DNA from: Ectocarpus siliculosus
Taxonomy: Eukaryota; Sar; Phaeophyceae; Ectocarpales; Ectocarpaceae
Reading direction: 5' to 3'
DNA: 64,000 nucleotides
Assembly (NCBI GenBank): GCA_000310025.1
Contig: FN649741.1
Location: 4,024,035-4,088,034, forward strand
Made by a program: the position numbers and the translations under genes. The notes beneath the pieces were generated by a model. The model had not been told where the DNA came from, searched no databases, and was given only the letters and a program-made list of their open reading frames with translations. This document shows, piece after piece, positions 27,401 to 37,398 of this stretch (position 1 is its first letter; each line of letters starts with the position of its first letter).

Positions 27401-28691
27401 AGAATGCGCGGCTTGTCGTAGTCCGATTCCCCTGATCAAGTATATCGAACGGCCATAAACCAATTTAGGCAGTAAGCGTGGTTTGCGCCGACTGCTCTCT
27501 TCAAATCCGCTGCGCGCTGGACCTGCCCCTCTGGTATGACAGTTGGAGCGCGACGCTGTAGCTGTACCTCTCCTTGAGAAGTACCCTGTGGGCTACTACA
27601 GTACGCGAGCGGTGCGTACTCAATAACCATCTTCGCTCTGAAATATTTCTTCTTGTCTAGCACGTACGTCTTGTTTCTGAGGAAATTGGAATCCAACTTT
27701 AAATCGCCGATTTGCATCACCCTAGGCCAAGTCGTCTGAACCTCACGCACCGGTCTCCGAGTTGTAGTAGTACGGCTTGCCCTGCTCATCGGTTGCCGCC
27801 GCCCACCCCAGCGGATCACCCGTGAATGCCCTCCGAAACTTGTCGAGCTCCGAAACAATTTCCGCATTCTTGGCGTCGGCATGCTCCTTCGCCGCTTGAA
27901 GCCTTGCTGAGGAGTCTTGAAGGAGGTCCTGTGACGTACAACGGGCGCGGTTGTAGCCGGCGTTGCTTAGTGGATCTCAATAATCTTCACATCGCACTGA
28001 TATCTGCTGTTGTGTACTTGCAACAGCGTCCCACGACCTAAGTACACCTTGAGTAAACAACGCACAGGTTTCTATCTCCGGATTTCCTGTACTGCGGCAC
28101 AATACACTCGACACTGGACTCGTAAGCACACACAGGGGCGAGGGCGTCCGACGGCGACGAACAACAGAGCGACGGCGGCGCGATCGACGAAGGCGGCCCA
28201 AGGCCGCCTGAACGACCTGACCCAACCCATCCCGACGACGGATGAACGATGGGGCGCGGCGGTGCTACTACGGCGTATAGTCTATTGTAGGCTATTGTCG
28301 AATGTCTTGACTACTGCTGCTGTAGATTTCTACGCTCGTCGTTCTGTTCAAATTTGCTCACGAGACTGCTACCGGCGCGTGCCCGCCCCAGCCACAGACT
28401 AAAGTTGTTGGAGATAACCGAGATAATCGACCATGTCACCCGTCCTACAGAATACACGCGGGTGCGCTATGAGTTCTCGTATATGTACACGTATAACATG
28501 CCCTCTCTACGTAGTCTAGTGTGTTACGGTGCGGATGTGCGGATCGAGATCCTCACGTGTTTCTCGCGTTGAAACTCATCATTCTGAGCGGCCAGCCTGC
28601 CTGTCCACTCGTCGTTGAGCTTGTCATAGTCGGCATTGAGGGCCTTGAGCTTCTCTTGAACCTCGAGCAGCTCCGCATTGCCACCGGACAT
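3440..28691 (-). CDS. Giant WW / coiled-coil / armadillo-repeat protein (~40 exons, ~3,044 aa)
   Basis: One continuous minus-strand chain runs from ATG at 28691 to TGA at 3440. About 40 exons join with matching codon phase at every junction (summed CDS 9,135 bases). The N-terminus is coiled coil with three WW-like domains (about residues 85-112, 370-397, 421-451). Next come an acidic stretch, a ~438-codon low-complexity exon, roughly 720 residues of charged coiled coil and a C-terminal armadillo (ARM) array from about residue 1863. WW domains bind proline-rich ligands; ARM arrays form superhelical protein-binding surfaces. The whole suggests a cytoplasmic or cytoskeletal scaffold, but I recognise no known family with this architecture and assign no function. 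It could instead be annotated as two or three genes; the unbroken phase and the lack of internal stops argue for one. An upstream in-frame start is possible. Exons are listed in the four block entries. Confidence 0.82.
8103..8192. repeat. Perfect 45-base tandem duplication in an intron
   Basis: Two identical 45-base units, 8103-8147 and 8148-8192, sit in the giant-gene intron between exons at 8524 and 7953. Read on the minus strand each unit has its own CAG acceptor and an open frame. However, including it breaks phase with the flanking phase-0 exons, so it is probably not coding. Perfect identity suggests a recent event. Confidence 0.85.
9855..9892. repeat. CTC/CCT microsatellite coding for poly-Gly
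   Basis: A run of CTC triplets on the plus strand lies inside the minus-strand exon 9798-10580, where it encodes consecutive glycines near the end of the exon. A second Gly-rich run follows closely. Length is likely to vary between individuals. Confidence 0.8.
11878..21078 (-). other. Giant gene exons 15-30: long coiled coil
   Basis: Exons: 20932-21078, 20371-20519, 19964-20105, 19001-19098, 18573-18650, 18044-18137, 17472-17534, 17035-17159, 16223-16382, 15677-15851, 15377-15540, 14776-14973, 13948-14037, 13047-13202, 12615-12704, 11878-12103 (about residues 1145-1862). Nearly all are short, Glu/Arg/Lys/Ala/Leu-rich helical exons, for example RVAELRESLVEEGRRRRQLY and KESAARIDKLEQALSELRKE. 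Exon 19 carries YNDAMGVYEYNHREWERLEV. The exon 20 donor appears to be GC (GAG|GCAAGT at 18043), because a GT donor nearby would break phase. Ends of exons 18-20 could shift by a few codons. Confidence 0.75.
21443..24299 (-). other. Giant gene exons 11-14: acidic and low-complexity region
   Basis: Exons: 24132-24299, 23758-23948, 22157-23471, 21443-21760 (about residues 481-1144). Exon 11 ends in an acidic run (ESSDEDDEDQDEF). Exon 13 is 1,315 bases, the longest in the gene. It starts with a basic helix (FERRLKLVRRNLEDL), then a long Ala/Gly/Ser/Thr/Glu-rich disordered tract, then a short ordered-looking segment with tryptophans (VWDPRGGDRWG), and ends Gly/Ser-rich before an Ala/Glu helix. Exon 14 reads as a moderately hydrophobic, partly structured segment with no recognisable domain. 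The start of exon 14 is the least certain: AACAAG at 21761 and CGACAG a little downstream both keep phase. Confidence 0.75.
24516..28691 (-). other. Giant gene exons 1-10: coiled coil and three WW-like domains
   Basis: Exons: 28557-28691, 27751-27928, 27182-27431, 26910-27030, 26428-26625, 26087-26193, 25667-25784, 25305-25459, 24993-25051, 24516-24634 (residues 1-480). Exon 1 opens MSGGNAELLEVQEKL, a coiled coil. WW1 spans exons 2-3: W, then TDEQGKPYYYNSETG, then YDKP. WW2 is in exon 8: W, then DDYGRTYYANWESGEAVYDP. WW3 is split over exons 8, 9 and 10: W, then TDGWGKPFWQNSRSGD, then QTEP. All three keep the first Trp, the aromatic patch, Asn and the final Pro, but the second Trp is Tyr, Tyr and Gln. 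Exons 3-7 between WW1 and WW2 are Lys/Glu-rich helix. Confidence 0.82.
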
Positions 28692-29107
28692 CGCACACCC
28701 TTGTCTCGTATTGGCCTCTCCTCCTGCCCTCGGCAGTCCAATGATGTTAGGCATCGATGTCCCTGTATCTTGGATCCAAGCAAGGCGCTCCCTACCCCCG
28801 AACAATCCACGGGGCCCCACCTGCAAACTCCGTCAGTTCCCCCGCATTTCTTTTTTTTTTTCGCCAAGAACAGAATCCCTTTCACGAGCATGGTTGAGCA
28901 TGGCTTTCACAGCAGCCCCGGTGTCCCGGTGTCCCGGTCCCACATGCCAACACGCAAGCACACCGGCTATTTTGCACAGGTTGCGCAGAGCTTCAGCCGC
29001 TGAAGGCTGCTTCTCCAGTCAGGTTGATTGTCAGCATCCCCCAGCAAAGCGAAACGGGTTGTAAATTTAGCTGACTTTTCCAAGAGCTGCGGCAAGACGA
29101 AAAGAGG
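28692..29107. promoter_or_regulatory. Divergent promoter region between giant gene and ZIF-like gene 1
   Basis: The predicted start codons of the minus-strand giant gene (28691) and the plus-strand transporter (29108) are 416 bases apart, so both promoters and 5' leaders must lie here unless an upstream non-coding exon exists. A T-rich run is at 28850-28861. I see no clear TATA box or other named element; the call rests on gene arrangement. Confidence 0.45.
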
Positions 29108-32100
29108 ATGACATGGCGCCAGGGCAATCTTGGACCAAGCTTGGTTTGGTCGATGGTAGCCATCTCATCTTGCCTCCTGGCACAAACAGTCGCGGTCACC
29201 AGCCTCTCAACCTACATTGGCGTCTATGTCCAGCAACTGGTGGGGCTGGCTTCTGCGGACATGGCGGGTGAGGAAAAGAGCAAAAAGGCCCGCTGCGTTG
29301 AAGAATTAATTGGCATCACATTTACATACCTGTACTCACTTTTGTACTGCTGTTGTCGCTGCTGCTCCCTCACGTCTGAATGTATGTACTGCGTAGCTCT
29401 GTTGTGGCTACTGCAGCATGCTTGCGGTGCTACGTGCGCTCTGCAACACATGCGTATCTGCTTTGAATCCCGTTGGCGGGGGCTACTGGCTCTTTGCACA
29501 TGGTTGCAGGTACAACAATCCTCCATAAACTGGTATGGTTACATCTTTGCAGCAGATGCGCACAGCAGACATCCAAAATTAAGATTAGAAAACGTGTGAC
29601 GAACGAAAAAAAAGGTGCAGATGGGGGATGGTATGGAAACGCGCGCGAACATACATACAGCAGTACATTGACCATTACATGTACCGTATGTTGCAGCAGT
29701 TGAAGAGTTTTTTATTTCTTGATTTTCTTAATTAAAAATTAGAAGTTGACACACCGAATCTCCATCCATGCATTATATTGAATCAAGTTCAACGTGTGTG
29801 TGTAGACTAGTCTAGATTAGGAATGAATGCATCAGCGGTAGCTTCACCTAGTTTCTACGATTTCCCAAGGAGACCTCAGCGGAATCTCCTCCGTGGGTAA
29901 CAGACTCAACAAGACAGTTTGTTTGGTAGCTGTCGTGCGTGTCTTTTCTGTATGCATAGACTCTATAGTCTTTTGTTTCTGTTTTTGTTTTTTTCCCTTA
30001 AAAAAATACGACGAATATTCATCTTTATCCACAGATAGACACGCTTCGGATACGTATAGCAATGGGTTGCGCCACAACATAATAACCAACCGTCGTCTCT
30101 GTGGTCCCGAGCAGCATTATGTATCTTCATGTGGTCACCGCTTTTACTATGTAGCTTGAATCCGGACAACAGCCTAGCCTTCCCTGTGACCCCCCTCTCA
30201 CGGGATCCCAGATCATGACCTCGAGTTATTTTCCGTTTTGGCGCTGCACTAAGATTTAGCGTGTTTTCATTGGTCGGTCGGTTAGCGCGGTCGACGGGGC
30301 CAAAAAGAATGAAACACCCGCACACGCAGGATCGGCGTAAGACCCAATTTTGTCCCTCGTCGAGCTGCAATTATCAAGTAACACAGGATGTGCCCTGGAT
30401 CAATCTGCTTCGTCCCAGACTTTCCTTCCTCTGTGTAGCTCCCAACAGCCCGACGGGGGGCGGAGCGCTGCCTGCATACTATGATGCGGGGCTTGCCCCG
30501 AGGAAACACACCAAAACACGTCAACCATTCGATTCGTTTCTCATTTTTCCGCACCCTCTCTCGGCTGACGGCAAACTATTTTGTTTTCAATACACCAGGC
30601 TACTACTCGAGTTGGTTGCTGATCTCATACACAGTCGGCGGTCTCCTCTCAAGCTACCCGTGGGGAATATTCGCTGACCGATTCGGGCGGAAACCGGTCA
30701 TGCTGATTGGCGTATGTGGGACGGGCTTGTTCTCGATTGCCTTTGGAATGTCGGAAACCTTGGCTGCGGCCATGATCTCAAGGTATTTTTTATGATGTTT
30801 TTGGGATGATACCACGAAGAGTGCAAGAAGCTCCATGCTCGCTCACTGTCAGTCAGGACTTGTCGTGACACCGTCGCCTCGGCATTGAAGTGGTCTCCAT
30901 GTTTTATCTTCTACTACGTTGCACATGTAGGCGGCGCGCGGTCTGGCACCGTGTCTGATGCTATGCATACAGTTCGTTTGCACAGCCCCTTAAATGGTCA
31001 GTGCAGCGTTGTCTACGTACAGCCTGAATGAACACCGAAGGTCAAGGGTTGCCAAGGCTATGCCTGAGTTTGAAGCCTATAGTACTTTGGCTGGGTTTCA
31101 TTCGCTTACGATGGTTGAGATGGTGCGCAGTTTTCAACTATTTGACGGAATGTTCCCAGGTGGTGGGTACTGAACTGTTTCGTATGCAGTTCTCCAAAGC
31201 AATGTATTCATGTTTTTCACGGCTGCACCACCCGTGATATAGGCGGCACGTATATACCTTAAACGCGGCGCCACGCACGCAGGTTTCTCTTCGGGCTGGC
31301 AAATAGCATCATTCCCGTGGCAAGGATCATGGCCGTCGAGCTCCTTGGGCCGGATAAGTCTGTCGTTGGTATAGCATTGCTCCCCGGTAAGAAGAGCCGC
31401 TTGTGTGTGTCCACCCGCGCGTGTGAACACTTTCATACCTTGCTTTGTGGCCCGTCTGGGAATAGCGTCAGGCAGGCGTTTCAAGTACCAATCGTGGTCT
31501 CAAAAGGTTTCAAAGAACCTTCAACAGCAGTGCAGGGTTCAAAATCCGTTGTGTCAAAAACGGTTGGCTCTTGCTCGTGAGTATTGAATGTTTTTTCTCT
31601 AGTGTTGGCGAACGGAAAAAGGGCTGTTGCATCGTTCTCTCGACAAGAGTGATGGCATCCACCGTAGAGGAATTTGCGCCTGTCTTGCCCCAAGATCGTA
31701 GCAGCACGGAAGGTAGAACCAGTGAGCAAGGATATTCGTGTGCATCGAAAAAGGGAAAATAGAAAATGTACAAGCAGGGCTGAGGAAACTGCGGACTGAT
31801 AACATGAAATCGTAAAAGATGCTAGAGCGTTTGGTACTGTATCAGGTGTACGTTGTGGCAGGTGAAGAACACCATCCCGCTTTTGACAACCTGTTGCTTT
31901 CCTTCTCCTCGCTGCCTCGGCCGAATGTTGTTTTCTCAACCTTGTGCGAGAAAGGGTCAAGAGCCATCGGATCCATAATTGGTCCAACAATCGGAGGTCA
32001 GCTCGCGCAGCCAAGCATTTTTCACCCGTCCAGCTTCTCGTCAACAGGATTCTTCGCCAGGTATGACCGTGCAGATGCGTGACCAACACTTGGAGACCCC

Positions 32101-33224
32101 GTCCCCTGCGTATCAATTTCATTCCGCTGGTCATCGGCAGCTCATCCACATTGATATCCAGTAACTGTAGCAGTAGGGGTTTCGGTATTGTAACGATTTG
32201 AAGCTGGATGTGAAACAGAGTGTTCGCTGCGCGGTGACTTCCGCCGCCGGGGGAACGGTGGAACCCGTCAAAATTTCACCAAACTCACTAGTTGATGTAC
32301 TGCTTGCTGAATTGGTATGCATGCATGATTAGAGCCGTACTGCAGCCGTCTGTGACATCCTACCGCTCACAATTCCTGGGCACAGGCATTCTATTTCAAC
32401 CGGTTGTCTTTGGGGATCTAGATATTCAACGCGGATCCAACATGGTTACATTTGGAAGAATTTTGATGACATTTCTCGCTCAGTCCTGTACCTCGTTTCC
32501 ACCCTGTCTGCACGTGCAAACCCTTCGCCCTCTCGCATAGGTATCCGTTCCTGTTACCGAATCTGGCGGTGGCCTTCTTAGCGTTCGCGGCTCTTCCTCT
32601 CGCCCTTCTGGTCTTACCCGAGACCCTCAACACAGCGAGACGGGGGCAGCAGGACGATGTGCATACTTCGGAAAACAGGCGAGATGGAACTGCATGTTGT
32701 GCGCTGAAGCGCGTTTTCAACCTGGCAATAAGTTAACCTCCGAGGGCTGTGGGGGCTATATCAGCAATAACTTAACCTCCGAGGGCTGTTGGGGCTATAT
32801 CAGTGAGCTGATGTTGACACCATCGAAGTACGTGGCCACGATTTTATCAAAGCCACGTCACAATCGATTTGCGTGACGCTTGGTGATGTAGGCTGCTTGG
32901 CAGTAAATTGGTTCAGGTTACCGTCTTACAATATGTTGGACACACGAAGGAAGAGGGGGACCGCAATGATTTTCGTCCCTCAGTCTGATACCCCCGTCCT
33001 GTAAAAACTCCATGCGCGTGTGTGTTGTGCACTCCAGATATGCACAAGACACTGCTGCTGTTGCCGGCGATGGCGGTGGCATCGTGCTTGTTGATTCTCC
33101 GGAGAAAACGATACATTCATCGGAAGATGAATGTCCCCCACAAGATCATTGCAGCGTTGGAAAGCTTTCTGCTGTAGGATCTTCACAGGCTGCAGCTGCA
33201 GGGCGAGGAATTTGTAGAAGCGAC

Positions 33225-33260
<36 letters not shown>

Positions 33261-35446
33261 GACAGCATTTCACGCAGAGGGAAAGTCAAAGTCCCGCTTT
33301 TGGACAAGAAAGGACACCGCCGCAACATCAGCAACTATTCGGCGGAGGAGGAGTGTGGTGATGACGCTTCGCCGCGACATCATCGGCGGTCCGGAAGCAC
33401 CGCGCGTGACGGTGAATCCTCACTATGCGGGCCGGGCGGACTGCTGACTCCTCGGCGTGTTCGCTTGCTGGTGCTGATGCAGTGCTTGGTTTCGGTGAGG
33501 GCACCAAACAACACACTCATCACTGGCTGAGGAGTGACGCACTGAGTGCTTCTTCCAGGCAATAGATGTTCCGTCCGGTGACCAATAAGATCGCAGTACA
33601 CGGAATGTTTTTCATTTCAATCCTGGTTCAGAATTGCTGCTCCTGTGGCAGGGTGAGTGAACCCGGCCGCCGTTCTTCACACGCGCAGCATTCCCGTCCC
33701 TTTTTCTTATCTAGATGATGGACGCGGGCTTCGTCCAGATGTATCCGCTCTGGCTGCTGGCGAGCAAGGACTCGGGAGGCTTGGAATGGCCAGTGCCCAA
33801 GATCGGCAAAGTGAGCAGTTGCAACACGCGCAAGAAACCGGAAGACGTGTATGCCTTTGTCGTGACCACTCTCGCAGCCAGCTGACGAACGAGGTTTTAC
33901 CCATCAAGCTTTATTTCGCATGGATTTTCGCATGGATGAATTGGCTTCAAGTATCGTGCTGAACATGCGTTGAAATGCCTTCCTACATGTTTCTGGGTGA
34001 GGCAGGATCCGGTAGATGGTTTCACCCGCTTTGACTGCGATTTTGTCCACGATGTGCCAAGAGCGTAGGGGGTGTAGATGTTGTTTTTGGCGCTCTGAGA
34101 ACTGCACGCATTCCTCACCTACGACCGGCTTACTGTAGTCGTGCAGTATCGAAAATGGAGCTAACACCTTGTTTTCACCTCCATCCACCTTGTTGACAAT
34201 TTTTCCCCGCGTATGGCTGTACGCGCGAACGCGCAGGTCCTCGGTTGGTCAGGCGTCGGGCAATTGCTCTTCCAGTTCTTCGTGTACCCGGCGCTCTGTA
34301 AAACGATAGGAATTGTTTGGCTGCTACGGGGCTCCGGCGTGCTGGCCGCTGCGAGTTTTATTTTCGTCCCCGACATTCAGCGCGCCAACTGGAGCGAGAA
34401 TTGGTCGTGCGTGGTGGGAGCTGCCATCGTCATCTTCCTTGGGTCGTGCATATCTGTGGTGCGATACGGTACTCTGTAGGACTCGAACATATCTCAATGG
34501 TTGACGTAGGGATAGGCCGTGTTTCAAACCATAGGCGTAGACCGAATCCAAGGTGCCGTTTGTACCAGATCGTGCCATTGACTGACCTGAAGGGTTCGGT
34601 TGGTGTCGAAATCTACACTATTAATAGTCTCGCATGTCTGGCACGGCGACATGTTGCTCTTGTCACTGATTACCACGTTTGTTTGTATGATTTCCACCGC
34701 CTCGAAACGATGCTTCACACGTTTAGACTCCCCCGACTGTTTTTGTTTAGTTTTCAATCATTTCCCACCCCGTTCTCGCCCATTTCTATGACCTGCGGTT
34801 TATGAGCAACTTCCCACCGAAAATCCTATGCTGGCGTCTGCTGACGTTTTTGTCAACAGGTAGAGACCGCGATGAACCTCGCCTCGGCGAACGCCGTCCC
34901 AGTTCCAATGCGGGGAAAGATCGGGGGAATATTTGCGGTTGCGAGCTCCTTCGGCAGGGTCATAGGTCCAGCAGGTGATCAAAGTTAATTTTTTTTTCAG
35001 CATTTACTTGCAATATACTTCTATAAGTTTGCGCTACTCTTGCATACGTCGTTAATGTGTGTCGTGTCAATATCGGCGCACGACACACAGGAACTATTGT
35101 AGAACTCGTCCTTGTATATTCAATGAATTTGTTCTGGCACTTTTTCTCAGGGCTCTGCACTCTGCTGGCGTGGTCCCTACAAAGCAGCAACGTGCTCCTG
35201 GACTATCATGCGGTTTTCGTGATAGAAATGGTGCTCATGAGCGTGATGTTCGTGCTAGGGCGGAAAGTGTTGACGCTGGAGGCGTTGACGATCCCGATTG
35301 AAGACAGACATGGCGCGGAATATGAGTCAGTTTCGGTATCGAGCGCTGACATCACGAATACCAGCAGCCAAATTCTCCCCGGGGACACCATGGCGACAAG
35401 CAAGGTGGACAACAGACCTCGAAGGCGGGATCTGTCGGCCGTCTGA
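29108..35446 (+). CDS. ZIF1-like major facilitator transporter, copy 1
   Basis: Ten exons: 29108-29267, 30599-30782, 31283-31386, 31955-32060, 32541-32678, 33038-33494, 33715-33810, 34237-34458, 34860-34974, 35151-35446; summed CDS 1,878 bases, 625 aa. Family marks match plant ZIF1/ZIFL proteins (vacuolar or plasma-membrane Zn-chelator, K+ or auxin-related transporters): GYY before TM2, MFS motif A WGIFADRFGRKP, a FLFGLANSI helix, GPTIGGQLAQP, LPETL, then a long hydrophilic loop, MYPLWLLASKDSGGLEW and FGRVIGPAG. Exon 6 is the cytosolic loop and contains ten AGC codons (33228-33257). Substrate cannot be told from sequence. The exon 5 donor at 32679 appears to be GC (AACAG|GCGAGA). It diverges from the giant gene and is a paralogue of the gene at 45263. 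Confidence 0.9.
32725..32802. repeat. 39-base tandem duplication in intron 5 of ZIF-like gene 1
   Basis: Two copies of a 39-base unit (32725-32763 and 32764-32802) with only a few differences share the core TTAACCTCCGAGGGCTGT. They begin about 45 bases after the proposed exon 5 donor and are intronic in this model. Confidence 0.85.
33228..33257 (+). repeat. AGC trinucleotide run coding for poly-Ser
   Basis: Ten AGC codons in exon 6 of ZIF-like gene 1 encode ten serines in the central cytosolic loop. The paralogue at 45263 lacks the run. The length is likely to vary between alleles. Confidence 0.9.
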
Positions 35447-37398
35447 CTGAGAAAGACGAACAAACTGCGACAACGGCGAGATCTTTGGCCATCTAGTCTG
35501 GGACAGCAGTTGTGAAATATCGTGTTGTCCGTCTTACTCAAGTTCAATAGAGTAGTTTTTTCAGGGGTTAGACTAAAGCTGGGAATGCAAAAGCGGTATT
35601 TATTCACTCGAGGTGAGTACGAGTTACAATGACACATACGCTGAGCTGACACCACATGTTCATGAAGTATGGTATTGTAAGTATTTTTTTACAACGAACT
35701 TCAGGTGTTAGCTGGGTTTTCTCTTTCCTCTCGCGCGCCCTCGCCCGACGTCCCGAAGTGCGTGTTGGCCCACGCGCCCAAGAAAAACCTTCCCCGGCAA
35801 GAAACGATTGATTTTATCCTCTGACGTCTAGGTGGCAAGTGAGACTCTTTTACAGGATGCGACAAGAACAAGTTGTACAGGACATGTTGCGAAGCCCTGG
35901 GGGACGGAGTGACCTGGCTTTCTGAGAGGTTTGACGGACGGTATTTTTATGGCCTTCTTCACACTACTACTGTGAGAGAGATGCCTGGTGCTTTTAATTT
36001 GTTGTTGAAAATTTCAGGTGTATAGCTGGGTTTGCACTTTCCCCGCGCGTGCCCTCGCTCGACGTCCCAAAGTGCGTTTGGCCCGAGCGCCCAAGAAAAC
36101 CTCCCCGGGAAGATGCGATTGTATTCTCCGACGTGTAGGCGGCAATTGAGACTCTTAGAGAATACGACAGGAACAATTTGAACAGAACATGTTATGAAGC
36201 CCTGGGGGACGAAGTGTTTTCTTGGCTTTCTTAGAGGTTGACGGACGGTGTTTGGTATGGCCTTCTTCACACCAATTACTACTGTGACGAGGTGCCTGGT
36301 GTTTCTGAGTTGTTAAAATTTGCAGTGAAAAAATTGTGGTGGGTTTGTACTTTCCTCGCGCGTGCCCTCGCTCGACATCTCAGAGTGCGTTTGGCCCGAG
36401 CGCCCAAGAAAACCTTCCCCAGGAAGATGCGATTGTATTCTCCGACGTCTAGGCGGCAAGTGAGACTCTCAAGAGGATGCGACAAGAACGCGTTGTACAG
36501 GACATGCTGTGAAGCCCTGGGGGACGGAGTGCTTTCTTGATTTTCTGAGAGGTTAGCGGACGGTGTTGGTATGGCCTTCTTCACACCATTACAGTGAGAG
36601 AGGTGCCTGGTGTTTTAAGTTCAAAACGAGTTTCAGGTGCTTAGCTGGGTTTGTACTTTCCTCACGCGCGCCGGCGCTCGACGTCCCAGAGTGAGTTTGG
36701 CGCGCTCACACACAGAACGATGCGATCGTCTTCTCCGGCGTCCAGGCGGCAAGTGACACACTTTAGAGGGCGCGACGACGTTGTTGTTAGTTGTACAGAG
36801 GATGGTGTGAATCGCTGTTTACTTTTGTGGGAAGAGGTGCGTGCTTTGGCTTTCCCAAATCGATGGAGTACATAACCTTCTTCGCACCACTGTGTGGTAT
36901 TGCAAGAGCACGCGGACAGTTCGCCATGCGTTCAGGGGAAAGCGGTGGTGTGTCGAACAACGGTGCTTCGTTTGCGAGTCTTCCACGAGCTTGCTGGATG
37001 AAAAAGAGAAGAGGGCGGGAAAAAAATGGAAACAAAGTACAATAGTTCGACCACTAGCGGTGGGCGTCCAAGGCTCTAGCGTCAACCTCGCCACTGCTGT
37101 GGTTGCTGTCTTGCATCCGGTCATGCCACACAGCGGCCCGCTTGTCAGAATGCACGCTATTCGATTTGAGGCTCACTAAAATACAGCATGTTCTCCAGTG
37201 GTAGCGGCACGGGAAGGTTTTGAGCTTCCTCTCGAAAAGAGCATCCAATGTAAAGCGAGTGAGTGACTACCTCTGTACTCGCACGATTGTTGGAATGAAT
37301 GCAGGCGAATTTACAGAATAAAATTTACAGAACGCAATAAACGCTCACCAGCTGCAACCCTTTCGCTATTGATCTATGATAGCCGTTTGTACTCGTGA
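35447..37398. other. Convergent spacer with tandem array
   Basis: Spacer between the stops of ZIF-like gene 1 and the nucleoside-transporter gene. Most of it is the ~310-base tandem array at 35700-36905; the rest shows no gene. Open frames inside the array lie on the repeat unit and recur in each copy, so I do not call them as genes. Confidence 0.7.
35700..36905. repeat. Four-copy ~310-base tandem repeat
   Basis: Units begin at about 35700, 36014, 36321 and 36633 (lengths ~314, 307, 312, ~273). Shared landmarks in each unit are a start near TCAGGTG..TAGCTGGG, then CGACGTC or a variant, AGCGCCCAAGAAAACC, GGCGGCAA or GTGGCAAGTGAGAC, CATGTT with CGAAGCCCTGGGGGACG, and GGCCTTCTTCACAC near the end. 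The fourth unit is the most diverged and loses part of the middle. No terminal inverted repeat or coding potential is clear. Confidence 0.85.

Noticed and set aside
35959-36584. Similar minus-strand open frames starting MKKAIP in two units of the tandem array
   Set aside because: They recur because the repeat unit recurs, differ by frameshifts between copies, and have no domain or splice context.
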